A program made the position numbers and the translations under genes. Positions 1 to 9,781 of a DNA stretch of 64,000 nucleotides are shown one piece after another. This DNA comes from Paenibacillus rigui (lineage in GTDB: Bacteria; Bacillota; Bacilli; Paenibacillales; NBRC-103111). The first letter of the stretch is position 1. Each line of letters starts with the position of its first letter. The notes beneath the pieces were generated by a model. The model had not been told where the DNA came from, made no database searches, and saw nothing but the letters and a program-made list of their open reading frames with translations. The stretch covers positions 434,001 to 498,000 of the forward strand of contig NZ_NMQW01000002.1 of assembly GCF_002234615.1 (NCBI RefSeq). The letters are read 5' to 3'.

Positions 1-36
1 TCGCCGTTGGCTCTGCACTTTGCTTTATTTACGGGT

Positions 37-1467
37 TTATTCGTTCACCAGCTGCTCATACAGGTCGGCATACTGCTGAGCCGATCTGCGCCAGCTGAAG
101 TCTTTTTTCTTAATATTATCGTGCAGCTTCGTCCATGCCTCTTCATTATTGTAATAACGCACTGCCCGTTCCACCGTATACAGCATGTCATGGGCATTAT
201 AATGAGCGAAGCTGAAGCCGGTTCCTTCCCCGGTCACCTCATTGTAAGCCTGTACCGTATCCTTCAAGCCACCCGTTTCCCGAACGATAGGTACGGAGCG
301 GTAACGCATGGCAATCAGTTGGCCGATCCCGCACGGCTCGAATTGAGAAGGCATTAAGAACAGATCGGAGCCGGCATAAATTTGCCTTGCCAGTCCTTCG
401 TCGAACGTAATGCATGCGGACATTTTATCCGGATAACGGTCGGCTGCCCACTTGAACAGCTGCTCATAGCGCTGCTCTCCAGTACCAAGAATGACCCACT
501 GCGCATCCAGCTGCATGAGCTCCTCAATGACTCGATCGATCAGGGCCAAGCCCTTTTGCTCCACCAGCCGCGTTACGAGAGCAATTAACGGAACGTCTTG
601 CCGAGCGGGCAGGCCGAGTCTCTCCTGAAGCTTCAGCTTGTTCAGCTGCTTTTTCTCAAGAGAATCCAGATAGTTAACTTCCAGATGGGGATCGGTCATC
701 GGGTCCAATTCGTCGTAATCGATCCCGTTGATGATACCCTGCAGCCTGTGGCTTTGACTTCTCAGCAGCCCGTCCAAATATTCCCCGTAAAAAGGCGTCT
801 GAATCTCTTCGGCATAAGTAGGACTGACGGTAGTAATGTAATCCGAATAGAGCAGACCTCCCTTCATAAAGCTGGCCCCGCCATACTGCTCCAGCGCGTA
901 GCCTGTGAAGTGCTCGTCACCCAGAGCAAAGAAATCCTTAAACTGTTCTTTGCCGTACACACCCTGGTATTTCAGATTGTGGACCGTCATAACCGTCTTG
1001 ATATGCGCATACTTCGGCTGGTAGCTGAAATGGGCCCGGTATAGCACCGGAATCATACCTGCCTGCCAATCGTGGCAGTGGATCAAGTCCGGAATAAAAT
1101 CGATATGCTGCATCGAGTCCATGACCGCCCGGCAAAAATATGCGAACCGCTCGGCGTCATCGCCGTATCCATAGCAGCCTTTCCTGCGGAAATAATACTC
1201 ATTATCTACGAAGTAAAACGTAATTCCCTCATGAACTACCTTTAAGATTCCGCAGTACAGCTGTCTCCAGCCCATTTGCAGTGTAAAAGTGGCAACCGTC
1301 TCCATTCGCTGCGTCCAATGTACCGGAATGTCTTCGTACTTCGGCAGGATGACTCTAACATCAAGCCCCTGCTTGACCAGCTCCTTTGGCAGCGAGCCAA
1401 TCACATCGGCCAAGCCTCCCGTTTTGACAAAGGGCACCGCTTCCGATGCCGCAAATAATACTTTCAT
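37..1467 (-). CDS. glgA: Glycogen synthase (ADP-glucose, GT5 family)
   Basis: Transfers glucose from ADP-glucose to the non-reducing end of a growing alpha-1,4-glucan in the cytoplasm. The 476-residue length is usual for bacterial GlgA. The N-terminal substrate-binding KTGGL motif is at residues 15-19, and the C-terminal GT-B donor-site signature (FEPCGIGQL) is around residues 371-382. It is the last gene of the glgB-glgC-glgD-glgA operon inside the window, about 80 bases after glgD, and a stem-loop lies in that gap. No terminator is visible in the 36 bases left after its stop, so the operon may continue beyond the window edge. Confidence 0.96.
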   Translation of the reverse strand: MKVLFAASEAVPFVKTGGLADVIGSLPKELVKQGLDVRVILPKYEDIPVHWTQRMETVATFTLQMGWRQLYCGILKVVHEGITFYFVDNEYYFRRKGCYGYGDDAERFAYFCRAVMDSMQHIDFIPDLIHCHDWQAGMIPVLYRAHFSYQPKYAHIKTVMTVHNLKYQGVYGKEQFKDFFALGDEHFTGYALEQYGGASFMKGGLLYSDYITTVSPTYAEEIQTPFYGEYLDGLLRSQSHRLQGIINGIDYDELDPMTDPHLEVNYLDSLEKKQLNKLKLQERLGLPARQDVPLIALVTRLVEQKGLALIDRVIEELMQLDAQWVILGTGEQRYEQLFKWAADRYPDKMSACITFDEGLARQIYAGSDLFLMPSQFEPCGIGQLIAMRYRSVPIVRETGGLKDTVQAYNEVTGEGTGFSFAHYNAHDMLYTVERAVRYYNNEEAWTKLHDNIKKKDFSWRRSAQQYADLYEQLVNE

Positions 1468-1494
1468 TGGCTCCTGCCACCCCTTTTAGGTTAG

Positions 1495-1535
1495 GCGTGT
1501 GAGGCCCCCTTTCCAGAAATCAGCCTCAGGCACGC
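1495..1535 (-). other. Intercistronic stem-loop between glgD and glgA
   Basis: Two paired blocks, GCGTG/CACGC and TGAGGC/GCCTCA, with a 2-base bulge, enclose a loop of about 17 bases. There is no run of T after the stem on the minus strand, so it does not look like an intrinsic terminator. An mRNA-processing or stability element between glgD and glgA is an inference. Confidence 0.45.
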
Positions 1536-1546
1536 AAGTCTCTCTA

Positions 1547-2656
1547 CTATATTACCTTCGTTTTGGATGCGATAAACGGGGCTTGCTTATCACCGGTAAG
1601 CACCCGCCCGCGGCTGATGAATACATCCTTATCCAAAATCGCGTTTTCGATAATGACATTTTCTTCAATTTCGCAGTTTTGCAGGATGATGCTGTTCTTC
1701 ACATACGCTCCCTTGCGAATTTTGACACCGCGGAACAAAATGCTGTTCTCGACCTTTCCCTCAATGATGCAGCCGTTGGCAATCAGAGAGTTGCGGGCAT
1801 GAGCATTGTCGGTATACTTGGCCGGAGGTTCGTCCTTTACCTTGGTGAAGATCAGGTTTTTCTGGAAGAACAGCTCGCGCCATACCTTCGGGTTCAATAG
1901 CTGCATGCTGTGCTTGTAATAGCTCTGAATCGTATTCACAATGCCCGTATGCCCTTCATGCAGGTAACCGTATACGCCCAGCTTGCCGATATTTTTCATA
2001 ATCCCGTCACGTACGAGATGATCATAGCCCTGTGCCAGGCAGGACTCGACCATATCCAGCAGCAGCTCTTTGCTCATGACATACATTTCCATTGAAATAT
2101 TGTCCGTACGCAGGCGCCCCGAATGATCCTCCATCAAGGTTACCTGTCCGTCATCCTTCACCGCAAGACGGCGGAACCTGGCGAATTCCTCTTCCTCCGC
2201 ACGCTTATAAATGACAGTAATGTCAGCGTTTTTCTCCAGGTGATAGTCGAGCACATCGTTCAAATCGATATTGCATATCATATGGCTTCGCGAAATGACC
2301 ACGTACTCCTCACGCGCCCGGTAAAAGTAATCCCGGTGGCTGTAAAACTGAAACAGGTCCCCGCGCGACATCCCTGTCGTTTCATGAAGTACAGCCGGCA
2401 ATAAGAACAAGCCGCCCCTCTTGCGGTCCAGATCCCATTCCTTGCCCGAGCCGAGATGATCCATCAAGGAACGGTACTTGTGCTGGGTGAATACCGCTAC
2501 GTTCTCAAGACCCGAATTGACCATATTGGACAAGGTAAAGTCAATCAGCCTGTATCTCGCCCCGAAAGGTACGGATGCAACGCAGCGTGAATAGGTAAGC
2601 TCTTCCAAATCATCCGGCTCGTTGACCAGATTAATAACGCCCATCATCCGTTTCAT
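1547..2656 (-). CDS. glgD: GlgD-type subunit of glucose-1-phosphate adenylyltransferase
   Basis: In Bacillota, ADP-glucose pyrophosphorylase is usually a GlgC/GlgD complex in which GlgD modulates a catalytically competent GlgC. This 369-residue protein has a nucleotidyltransferase fold start and a C-terminal left-handed beta-helix of hexapeptide repeats (from about residue 280, with ENSILFRGVKI-like repeats). It lacks the intact N-terminal GGxGxRL nucleotide loop that GlgC has, as is typical of GlgD. It starts 6 bases after the glgC stop and follows an AAAGGGTGAG ribosome-binding site, so it is almost certainly co-translated with glgC. Confidence 0.94.
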   Translation of the reverse strand: MKRMMGVINLVNEPDDLEELTYSRCVASVPFGARYRLIDFTLSNMVNSGLENVAVFTQHKYRSLMDHLGSGKEWDLDRKRGGLFLLPAVLHETTGMSRGDLFQFYSHRDYFYRAREEYVVISRSHMICNIDLNDVLDYHLEKNADITVIYKRAEEEEFARFRRLAVKDDGQVTLMEDHSGRLRTDNISMEMYVMSKELLLDMVESCLAQGYDHLVRDGIMKNIGKLGVYGYLHEGHTGIVNTIQSYYKHSMQLLNPKVWRELFFQKNLIFTKVKDEPPAKYTDNAHARNSLIANGCIIEGKVENSILFRGVKIRKGAYVKNSIILQNCEIEENVIIENAILDKDVFISRGRVLTGDKQAPFIASKTKVI

Positions 2657-2662
2657 AAGAAC

Positions 2663-3826
2663 TCACCCTTTCAAGTTTGCCATGGTAGACATAGTAATGT
2701 GCTCGTTGCTGCCGATCAATATGATGTTCGGCTGATCCTCCGGCTGACCGATGATACTGCCATCCTCCACCACCGTACCCTCACCGATGATAGCCTTATA
2801 TATTTTTACGTTGTTCCCGATGCGCACATTCGGCATGATGACGGAATCCTTAATGTAGCTTCCCTCGCCGACCTCCACGCCGTAGAACAAAACGGAATGA
2901 TCCACTTCGCCGAATACGCAGCAGCCTTCATTCACAAGCGAACGCTTAATTTGTGCGGTAGGCGCTACATATTGCCCGGGTTGGCACGGATTCACCGAAT
3001 AAATGCGCCATTCCCGGTCATTGAGATTGAATTCGGGCTCGCTTTCCAGCAAATCCATATTCGCTTCCCACAAGCTCTCAATGGTACCAACGTCTTTCCA
3101 ATAGCCTTGAAAAGGGTAAGCAACCATATTCAGCTGATCGTTCAGCATCAGAGGAATGACATCCTTACCGAAATCTTTGCTGGAATCGGGATTTTCATCA
3201 TCCTTGGTCAAATATTCCTTCAACACCTTCCAGTTGAAAATATAAATTCCCATGGAAGCCAAATTGCTCTTAGGCTCTTTCGGCTTCTCGGCAAACTCGG
3301 TAATCCGTTCATTCTCATCGGTACTCATAATCCCGAATCGGCTTGCCTCCTCCCACTTCACCTCGATGACTGCAATCGTTGCATCCGCATCCTTCGCTTT
3401 GTGGAAGTCCAGCATTTGGTCGTAATCCATTTTATAAATGTGATCTCCGGATATAACCAGCACATATTCGGGGTCGTATTGCTCGATGAATGAAATGTTG
3501 CGGTAAATGGCATTGGCTGTTCCCCGGTACCAGTCTCCGCCCTTTTGCTCCATATAAGGAGGAAGCACCGTGACGCCGCCGTTTTTACGGTCCAAATCCC
3601 AAGGGGTTCCAATGCCGATATACGTATTCAAGACCAGAGGCTGATACTGCGTCAGCACGCCGACCGTGTCAATTCCTGAATTCGTGCAATTGCTAAGCGT
3701 AAAATCAATGATGCGGTACTTACCGCCAAAATGTACTGCAGGCTTCGCCAGCTTGCTTGTCAAAACCCCCAGCCTTCTCCCCTCGCCACCCGCGAGCAGC
3801 ATGGCTACACATTCTTTTTTACGCAT
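2663..3826 (-). CDS. glgC: Glucose-1-phosphate adenylyltransferase, catalytic subunit
   Basis: Makes ADP-glucose from ATP and glucose 1-phosphate, the committed step of glycogen synthesis. The 387 residues show the nucleotide-binding loop AGGEGRRLG near residue 12, the [10 protein letters not shown] block near residue 32, and the [12 protein letters not shown] and FAEKP motifs expected of the catalytic subunit. C-terminal hexapeptide repeats form the allosteric beta-helix domain. It lies 5 bases after glgB and 6 bases before glgD, inside the operon. Confidence 0.97.
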   Translation of the reverse strand: MRKKECVAMLLAGGEGRRLGVLTSKLAKPAVHFGGKYRIIDFTLSNCTNSGIDTVGVLTQYQPLVLNTYIGIGTPWDLDRKNGGVTVLPPYMEQKGGDWYRGTANAIYRNISFIEQYDPEYVLVISGDHIYKMDYDQMLDFHKAKDADATIAVIEVKWEEASRFGIMSTDENERITEFAEKPKEPKSNLASMGIYIFNWKVLKEYLTKDDENPDSSKDFGKDVIPLMLNDQLNMVAYPFQGYWKDVGTIESLWEANMDLLESEPEFNLNDREWRIYSVNPCQPGQYVAPTAQIKRSLVNEGCCVFGEVDHSVLFYGVEVGEGSYIKDSVIMPNVRIGNNVKIYKAIIGEGTVVEDGSIIGQPEDQPNIILIGSNEHITMSTMANLKG

Positions 3827-3831
3827 GGGTC

Positions 3832-5763
3832 CTATCCCCTTTCTCTTTTTGCGGTGCTCGCTTTACGACGAAGCTTGGATGGCTTCAATATGACGGTTGC
3901 CAAGGGGGGAATCGTCATCCGGACGCTGTATGGCTGATAATGCCATGAAAAAGTTTCGGTTTTCAAAGGCCCTGTATTCATCTGGCCGGAACCGCCGTAT
4001 ACCGGAATGTCGCTGTTGAACCGTTCAATATATTCCCCCGCTCTCGGAACGCCAATACGAAAACCGATATGGGTCACTGGAGTAAAGTTGCACACGATAA
4101 TCAGGAAATCATCTGGATCGCTTGATTTTCGTATAAAAGATGTGATGCTCTGGCTGCTGTCATCAGCGTCAATCCAGGAGAAGCCCTCCTGTTGATGGTC
4201 AAGCTCCCATAACGCTTTCTCTTGCAAATATAAATGGTTTAAATCCCGGACATAATACTGCATTCCGCGATGGCTGTCGTAGCCGAGCATCTCCCACTCC
4301 AGATCCTCAAGATCCTTCCATTCATCGAACTGGCCGAATTCGCCGCCCATGAAAAGGAGCTTTTTGCCGGGGTGCCCCATCATATAGCCGTACAGCACAC
4401 GCAGATTAGCAAATTTTTGCCAGTAATCACCGGGCATTTTATTTAATAACGATTTTTTGCCATGCACCACCTCATCATGGGATAGAGGCAGCACGTAATT
4501 TTCGGAATAGGTATACATAAACGAGAACGTGAGCAGGTTATGGCTCCCTTTGCGGAACAGCGGGTCCATCTCCATATATTTCAGCATGTCGTTCATCCAG
4601 CCCATATTCCACTTATAATTGAATCCTAGTCCTCCGGCATATACCGGAGCCGTAACCAGCGGCCAATCACTGGAATCTTCCGCCATCATCAGCACCTGAG
4701 GGTACTGAGCGAACACGGTTTGATTCAGCTTTTTCAAAAATTCGATGGCCTCGGGGTTCTCGTCCCCTCCGTGCGCATTGCGAATCCATTGCTCGCGGGG
4801 CTTGCCGAAATTCAGGTACAGCAGACTCGCCACTGCGTCTACCCGCAGCCCGTCAATATGAAACATGTCCAACCAGAATAAAGCGTTTGAGATCAAAAAG
4901 CTGATCACTTCGGGCTTGGTGAAGTCAAAGGATAGCGTCCCCCACTCGGGCTTCTCCGCACGCTGCGGATCATTGTACTCGTATAGCGGCTGTCCGTCGA
5001 ATTGACGAAGGCCGTGATCGTCCTTCACGAAATGACCTGGCACCCAATCCATAATGACGCCGATTCCCGTCTGATGACAACGATCCACGAAATACATAAA
5101 ATCCTTCGGGGTCCCGAAACGGCTCGTTACGGCATAGTACCCTGTTGCCTGATAACCCCAGGAACGGTCATACGGATGCTCCGCCAACGGCATCAGCTCG
5201 ATATGGGTATACCCCATGTGTGCGACATAATCAATGAGCTCGTCAGCAAGCTCGCGATACGTATAGTATTCGCCTTCCGCCTTCTTTTTCCACGTCCCCA
5301 TGTGCACTTCATAAATATTCATCGGGCGGTTGTAAGAAGAGTGCTGCTGCTTGCCGGCCTGCCACGCTTGATCCTTCCATTCATAGCCGTTCAACTCATA
5401 GATGCGGGAAGCGGTACCCGGCTTCAGCTCCGAATAAAATGCATACGGATCGGCCTTCCACACCAATGTTCCGTGCGTGGTGACAATTTCGTATTTGTAG
5501 TATTCGCCATCCTTCACTCCGGGCACGAACAAGCTCCAGACGCCCCAGGTACTGACCCGGTTCATCACGTGGCCGCTTCCGTTCCAGAAGTTGAAATCAC
5601 CGATGACCCGAACCTCGCGGGCATGTGGTGCCCATACGGTAAAACGGACCCCACGGACGCCCTCATGCTCGGTAAAATGCGCCCCCATCACCTTGTAGCT
5701 TTGAAACAAGCTCCCCTCGTGAAACAGGTAAAGGTCTTGAGAACCGGGGATTACACTCATCAT
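3832..5763 (-). CDS. glgB: 1,4-alpha-glucan branching enzyme (GH13)
   Basis: Introduces alpha-1,6 branches into glycogen. The 643-residue protein has an N-terminal CBM48-like module (about residues 20-120) and a GH13 barrel. Visible catalytic motifs are GLRVDAV (nucleophile Asp near residue 308), MAEDSS (acid/base Glu near 363) and LSHDEV (near 430). First gene of the glg operon; an AAAGGGGAT ribosome-binding site precedes two adjacent ATG codons, either of which could be the start. The 213-base gap upstream is shared with the divergent foldase gene; no convincing promoter was identified there. Confidence 0.97.
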   Translation of the reverse strand: MMSVIPGSQDLYLFHEGSLFQSYKVMGAHFTEHEGVRGVRFTVWAPHAREVRVIGDFNFWNGSGHVMNRVSTWGVWSLFVPGVKDGEYYKYEIVTTHGTLVWKADPYAFYSELKPGTASRIYELNGYEWKDQAWQAGKQQHSSYNRPMNIYEVHMGTWKKKAEGEYYTYRELADELIDYVAHMGYTHIELMPLAEHPYDRSWGYQATGYYAVTSRFGTPKDFMYFVDRCHQTGIGVIMDWVPGHFVKDDHGLRQFDGQPLYEYNDPQRAEKPEWGTLSFDFTKPEVISFLISNALFWLDMFHIDGLRVDAVASLLYLNFGKPREQWIRNAHGGDENPEAIEFLKKLNQTVFAQYPQVLMMAEDSSDWPLVTAPVYAGGLGFNYKWNMGWMNDMLKYMEMDPLFRKGSHNLLTFSFMYTYSENYVLPLSHDEVVHGKKSLLNKMPGDYWQKFANLRVLYGYMMGHPGKKLLFMGGEFGQFDEWKDLEDLEWEMLGYDSHRGMQYYVRDLNHLYLQEKALWELDHQQEGFSWIDADDSSQSITSFIRKSSDPDDFLIIVCNFTPVTHIGFRIGVPRAGEYIERFNSDIPVYGGSGQMNTGPLKTETFSWHYQPYSVRMTIPPLATVILKPSKLRRKASTAKRERG

Positions 5764-5976
5764 CTGTTAAACATCCCCTTTTTGCTCAATTTTTTGGTCT
5801 CATAAAGACAAATACTACACCGGACCTCAAATTCCTCTTGTTTTATCCAAATTCTTCGGCAATTCAGAAAATAGTGTTTTTTCTACAAATTGTGCAGCAA
5901 ACAAGGCTGTGCAGATTGCAGGAATTTGTCAATTTAGGTGGAATTGAATAAGGGTTAGGAAACTACCCTGAGAGGA

Positions 5977-7128
5977 ATGAAGCAAGTGAATGATAAAGTA
6001 AAAGGGCTCGTGCTCGGGCTGTCGCTAGGTGTCATGCTGACAGGATCCGTAGCATTTGCCAATGGAGCCGGGACACAAATTGAAGTATATTTTAAAAACC
6101 TCAAATATATGTTTGACGGAACTGAGAAATCTCCGACCGCCGAGCAGGGGCAAGGCTTCGTGTACAATGGTACGACGTATGTACCGCTTCGCTTCGTTTC
6201 GGAAGCTTTGGGTAAAGAAGTGCAGTGGGACGGCGATACCGATACGATCTGGGTCGGCAAGAAGGTGGATTTGTCGGCTGTCATTGCTACATATCAAGGC
6301 GGCCAAGTAACCTTGGGCGAATATCAAAAATTCGTATCTGTGCTTGGGTTAGTATACCCGAGCTATGCACAGCATGAAAATGAAGCCGAATACAAGAAGT
6401 TTGTTATCGATCAGCTGGTCGGCTACCGCTTGTCCGCAGCCCGCTTAACAGAGGACGAACGAAATTCCTTACCCGCATTAGTGGATAATCAAATCAACGC
6501 CGTCAAAAAAAATGTCGAAACAGACGGCCAGACGCTCTCGTCCTTGCTTGGGAAAAGCGGTTTGACGGAAGCGGATTACCGCTCCTATCTTGAGCTGGCG
6601 ATGGGCTCCGACCTTTGGTTTAAAGGCCAGGTGACCGACGAAAAGGCCAAAGCCGTTTACGATCAAAAAGTAAGCAGTAAAGATGAGAGCCTCATTCGCG
6701 CCTCGGTTCGCCACATCCTGATTCAATTGAAGGACGACAAAGGCAATACCCGAACTCAAGAGGAGCTCGACAAGAAAGTGAAGGAAATTCAGGATAAGCT
6801 GAAAAACGGTGAGGATTTCGCCGCTTTGGCCAAGCAGTACTCCGAGGATCCTGGCTCCAAGGATAATGGCGGTTTGTACACGAACGCCGCGGTGACCGAT
6901 TGGGTTGAGCCGTTCAAGAAGGCGGCGATCGAGCTTGAGCTGAACAAGATCAGCGATCCGGTCAAAACCGATTACGGCTATCACATTATGCGTGTAGAAT
7001 CCAGAAGCAACGTTTCCTTTGAGGACAGCAAAGCGGAGATCGCAGCGAATTTGAAAACCGAGCTCGTCCAAAAGTTTATGTCCACGGAAGTACCATCCTT
7101 GATGACGAAAGTCGATTTACCCAAATAA
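5977..7128 (+). CDS. Exported PpiC-type foldase with copper-amine-oxidase-like stalk domain
   Basis: A predicted secreted peptidyl-prolyl isomerase/foldase of the PrsA/SurA type. A signal peptide (residues 1-28) ends in AFA with no lipobox cysteine, unlike the lipoprotein PrsA. Residues about 32-86 (ending in a TYVPLRFVSEALG motif) are a copper-amine-oxidase N-terminal-like stalk domain. Residues 90-235 resemble a SurA-like chaperone region, and about 243-338 form a parvulin/rotamase domain (from VRHILIQ to YHIMRVE). The GAGAGGA ribosome-binding site abuts the ATG, so the in-frame GTG nine bases later is a possible true start. Monocistronic, ending at a terminator. Confidence 0.85.
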   Translation: MKQVNDKVKGLVLGLSLGVMLTGSVAFANGAGTQIEVYFKNLKYMFDGTEKSPTAEQGQGFVYNGTTYVPLRFVSEALGKEVQWDGDTDTIWVGKKVDLSAVIATYQGGQVTLGEYQKFVSVLGLVYPSYAQHENEAEYKKFVIDQLVGYRLSAARLTEDERNSLPALVDNQINAVKKNVETDGQTLSSLLGKSGLTEADYRSYLELAMGSDLWFKGQVTDEKAKAVYDQKVSSKDESLIRASVRHILIQLKDDKGNTRTQEELDKKVKEIQDKLKNGEDFAALAKQYSEDPGSKDNGGLYTNAAVTDWVEPFKKAAIELELNKISDPVKTDYGYHIMRVESRSNVSFEDSKAEIAANLKTELVQKFMSTEVPSLMTKVDLPK

Positions 7129-7143
7129 TCACGAGTGCGTAAG

Positions 7144-7172
7144 GGCCGGAACCTGTTCCGGTCTTTTCTTTT
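7144..7172 (+). terminator. Intrinsic terminator after the foldase gene
   Basis: An eight-pair stem (GGCCGGAA pairing with TTCCGGTC, one G-T pair) with a four-base loop is followed by TTTTCTTTT on the plus strand, 15 bases after the foldase stop codon. Confidence 0.8.
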
Positions 7173-7269
7173 GCCCTCACATGGCATAACGTCCATAATT
7201 AGTGTAAAATGTGGTATTGATATTATGAAGACAAGATCAACGGTAAAACGTTAGAAGGAAGGTTAGTTC

Positions 7270-8133
7270 ATGTTTGCTGCACACGATTGGAAAGATTACG
7301 AATTAATTGATACGGGCGATGGAGAAAAACTGGAGCGCTGGGGTAATATTGTGCTGCGCCGGCCGGACCCGCAAATCATTTGGCCAATTGCCAAAGAAAC
7401 CGGGCAATGGCGGACTGCCGATGCTCATTATCATAGAAGCTCCAGCGGCGGCGGACAATGGGAGTATAAGAAGGATCTCCCGGAGCGCTGGACGATCAGC
7501 TACGATAAGCTGTCGTTTCATATTAAACCGACCAGCTTTAAGCATACCGGATTGTTCCCGGAGCAGGCGGCCAACTGGAAATGGATGATCGATAAAATTA
7601 AGGGCTCCGGCCGCAAAATCAAGGTACTGAATCTGTTCGCCTATACAGGCGGAGCCAGTGTAGCGTGCGCTTTTGCAGGTGCGGAGGTCGTACATGTGGA
7701 TGCCTCCAAGGGGGTTGTCCAGTGGGCCAAAGAAAACTTGCAGCTGTCCGGTCTCGGGGACCGTCCCGTTCGTTTCATTACGGACGACGTATTCAAATTC
7801 GTACAGCGCGAGCAGCGCCGCGGAAGTCAATATGATGCCATTATTATGGATCCCCCCTCCTACGGGCGCGGACCGAACGGAGAAACCTGGAAGCTGGAAA
7901 CGAATCTGTATCCTTTTGTGGAATCGTGCATGCAAATTATGTCGGACAGGCCTCTGTTTATGCTGATCAACTCCTACACAACCGGGATTTCCGCCACCGT
8001 ATTGAAGAATATTCTTGCCATGTCGATGGGCAAAGCTCATGGCGGCAATATTACATGCGGAGAAATCGGGCTGCCCATCACCGCATCGAAGCTGATGCTG
8101 CCCTGCGGCATCCTGGGTCGTTGGGAGGCTTAG
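7270..8133 (+). CDS. Class I SAM-dependent methyltransferase (23S rRNA RlmI/RlmK-like)
   Basis: A probable RNA methyltransferase of 287 residues. The SAM-binding motif (NLFAYTGGAS) is near residue 120, an acidic ribose-binding strand (VVHVDASKG) follows, and the catalytic-loop motif DPPSYGRG is near residue 193. DPP-type motifs of this kind occur in the RlmI/RlmK-type rRNA cytosine/guanosine methyltransferases, but the N-terminal PUA domain of RlmI is missing. It is followed after 3 bases by a pseudouridine synthase gene, which supports a role in RNA modification. The exact base modified cannot be read from the sequence. An AGAAGGAAGG ribosome-binding site sits upstream. Confidence 0.82.
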   Translation: MFAAHDWKDYELIDTGDGEKLERWGNIVLRRPDPQIIWPIAKETGQWRTADAHYHRSSSGGGQWEYKKDLPERWTISYDKLSFHIKPTSFKHTGLFPEQAANWKWMIDKIKGSGRKIKVLNLFAYTGGASVACAFAGAEVVHVDASKGVVQWAKENLQLSGLGDRPVRFITDDVFKFVQREQRRGSQYDAIIMDPPSYGRGPNGETWKLETNLYPFVESCMQIMSDRPLFMLINSYTTGISATVLKNILAMSMGKAHGGNITCGEIGLPITASKLMLPCGILGRWEA

Positions 8134-8136
8134 GCC

Positions 8137-8832
8137 ATGGCGCAAGTCTCTCTCCCTTCCATCGAGGTGCTGTACGAGGATAATCACGTGATCGTGGTCG
8201 TCAAGCCCGTTAATGTACCGACACAGGAGGATGACTCGCACGATCCCGACCTGCTGACGATGATCAAGCAGGATTTGAAGCACCGGCACGGAAAGCCCGG
8301 CAACGTGTATTTGGGCCTGGTCCATCGATTGGACAGGCCCGTCGGCGGCGTGATGGTGTTCGCCAAGACATCGAAGGCCGCAAGCCGCCTCTCGGATGCC
8401 GTGCGCACGCGCAGCATCCGTAAAATCTATACTGCCGTCGTGAACGGCAAGCCCAAGCAGCCGCAAGGCACGCTGAAGCACTACCTGCTGAAGGACGCCA
8501 AGACGAACATGGTTTCGGTCGTCCCTCCTGGCAAACCGGGTGCCAAGGAAGCGATTCTGGACTACCAGGTGACCGATCACCTGGAAGGACTCTCGCTTGT
8601 CCGAGTAGAGCTGCACACAGGCAGACCGCATCAAATCCGCGTGCAATTCGCCTCCATCGGCTGCCCTCTGGTCGGAGATCAGCGCTATGGGGCACATTTG
8701 ACCAAGCCCGGACAGCAGATTGCCTTATGGTCGACTGAGCTCAGCTTCGAGCATCCTACGACCAAAGAGACGCTCAGCTTTACGTCCAAGCCTCCAAAGG
8801 CGTACCCTTGGTTTTTATGGGGCGAATCATAG
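8137..8832 (+). CDS. RluA-family pseudouridine synthase
   Basis: Isomerises uridine in rRNA or tRNA. The family signature HRLDRPVGG is near residue 63, with the catalytic Asp inside it, and the RPHQIRVQF motif near residue 167 is also typical. The 231-residue length indicates a catalytic domain alone without an S4 RNA-binding domain. It starts 3 bases after the methyltransferase stop, with a GGGAGG ribosome-binding site lying in the end of that gene, so the two are translated as one unit. Target uridine unknown. Confidence 0.9.
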   Translation: MAQVSLPSIEVLYEDNHVIVVVKPVNVPTQEDDSHDPDLLTMIKQDLKHRHGKPGNVYLGLVHRLDRPVGGVMVFAKTSKAASRLSDAVRTRSIRKIYTAVVNGKPKQPQGTLKHYLLKDAKTNMVSVVPPGKPGAKEAILDYQVTDHLEGLSLVRVELHTGRPHQIRVQFASIGCPLVGDQRYGAHLTKPGQQIALWSTELSFEHPTTKETLSFTSKPPKAYPWFLWGES

Positions 8833-8862
8833 AACCAATTGCATTTAGCCCCCGCAATAGAA

Positions 8863-8907
8863 GCAGCCTGCCTGTCAGCGTGAACAACTGACAGGAAGGC
8901 TGTTTTT
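8863..8907 (+). terminator. Intrinsic terminator after the RNA-modification pair
   Basis: A long stem (CAGCCT and CCTGTCAG pairing with CTGACAGG and AGGCTG, one unpaired base on each side) with a nine-base loop is followed by five T on the plus strand. Confidence 0.85.
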
Positions 8908-9148
8908 GGAATGTTCCGCTTCTACGCAAGCTCTCCTCTGTTGAAAGCGGGGCACGGATGGACTGATATCTGCACAAGACCATTTCAATTAATCTATCCT
9001 GCGTTGTAAACCAAAGCCGGACCGTTGATAGTCCTGCACATAGAACAACCCTCTATAGCGCTACGGCTAATGAGGGCCTTCATTTCACGGATCAGCCTCA
9101 CCAGCTGATTGTTATTTATAGTATGTATACCGTTCCTCTAGCATATGA
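8908..9148. other. Intergenic stretch without recognised gene
   Basis: Between the plus-strand terminator and the convergent MarR gene I see no open frame with a ribosome-binding site and no known RNA motif. A weak CCCTC/GAGGG pairing near position 9050 could end marR transcripts, but it lacks a proper T-tract. Confidence 0.4.
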
Positions 9149-9556
9149 TTATGCGTTGGCAACCTTCCCTAGCAAATACACCAACAGCTGCTGGTTATGA
9201 GACGATATGCGACTCAAGTAATTTTGCAGAAAGCGTTCTCTAATTTGAATGCCCCGTTGGCATTCCTCTTTCCCTTTGTCGGTAACCAAAACCCATACAA
9301 TTCTGCGATCCTTCTCGTCCCGCTCTCGAATGACCAATTCCGCTTTCTCCATACGATCCAGTAATGTGGTAATCGCTGCAGGGGTTGTCGCCAGAAAACT
9401 GATGAAATCGGATGGTTTCATCCTCTCCTGACTCATGAGCAGCTCAAGTACAGTCAATTGCCCTTCTGTCAACGTCGGAGCCAGCTCCGTCTCCATATGA
9501 TGACGTAAATCTTTGGACAGCTTCCACCACAGCTTCGCAAATTCTTGAGTAATCAA
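9149..9556 (-). CDS. MarR-family transcriptional regulator
   Basis: A 135-residue winged-helix DNA-binding protein. The recognition helix and wing (ITTLLDRMEKAEL then RERDEKDRRIVWV) occupy about residues 56-92, including the D-x-R-x5-L/V wing signature of MarR proteins. Flanking helices would form the dimer interface. It is divergent from a small gene; its own promoter overlaps AT-rich repeated half-sites, so autorepression is likely. No transporter or enzyme sits next to it to suggest a ligand. Confidence 0.9.
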   Translation of the reverse strand: MITQEFAKLWWKLSKDLRHHMETELAPTLTEGQLTVLELLMSQERMKPSDFISFLATTPAAITTLLDRMEKAELVIRERDEKDRRIVWVLVTDKGKEECQRGIQIRERFLQNYLSRISSHNQQLLVYLLGKVANA

Positions 9557-9618
9557 AGCCCATCACTCCCGTATTTAACTTGTCCTACGGACTTTCCATA
9601 ACGAGTTGCGCTTTCCTT

Positions 9619-9681
9619 ATTATACCATCGTCTTCGAACAGTTTAAAGATTAATACCGTAAATATTTTAAGACATTAACCG
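9619..9681 (-). promoter_or_regulatory. marR promoter with overlapping repeated operator-like half-sites
   Basis: A sigma-A-like promoter (TTTAAA at 9642-9647, 17-base spacer, TATAAT on the minus strand at 9619-9624). The -35 region overlaps the first of two similar blocks, TTAAAGATTAATACCG (9643-9658) and TTAAGACATTAACCG (9667-9681), which look like repeated operator half-sites. MarR binding there is an inference from position. Confidence 0.55.
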
Positions 9682-9781
9682 ATAAAAATCAGGCACGTTT
9701 GACTCCATTCAACATATAATGCAGTATGGGCAAATAACCAGTGGCGGAGCTTGTCAATATTTGAAATGGAGTGATGCGGCG

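Noticed and set aside
2699-3493. A 264-codon plus-strand frame opposite glgC
   Set aside because: Antisense to conserved glgC motifs, with no ribosome-binding site or domain.
7303-8697. A 464-codon open frame on the minus strand
   Set aside because: It lies wholly opposite two genes with clear catalytic motifs on the plus strand and has no ribosome-binding site or recognisable domain; it is a by-product of codon bias.
8780-8983. A 67-codon minus-strand frame after the pseudouridine synthase gene
   Set aside because: It crosses the terminator and the end of the synthase gene in antisense, with no ribosome-binding site.
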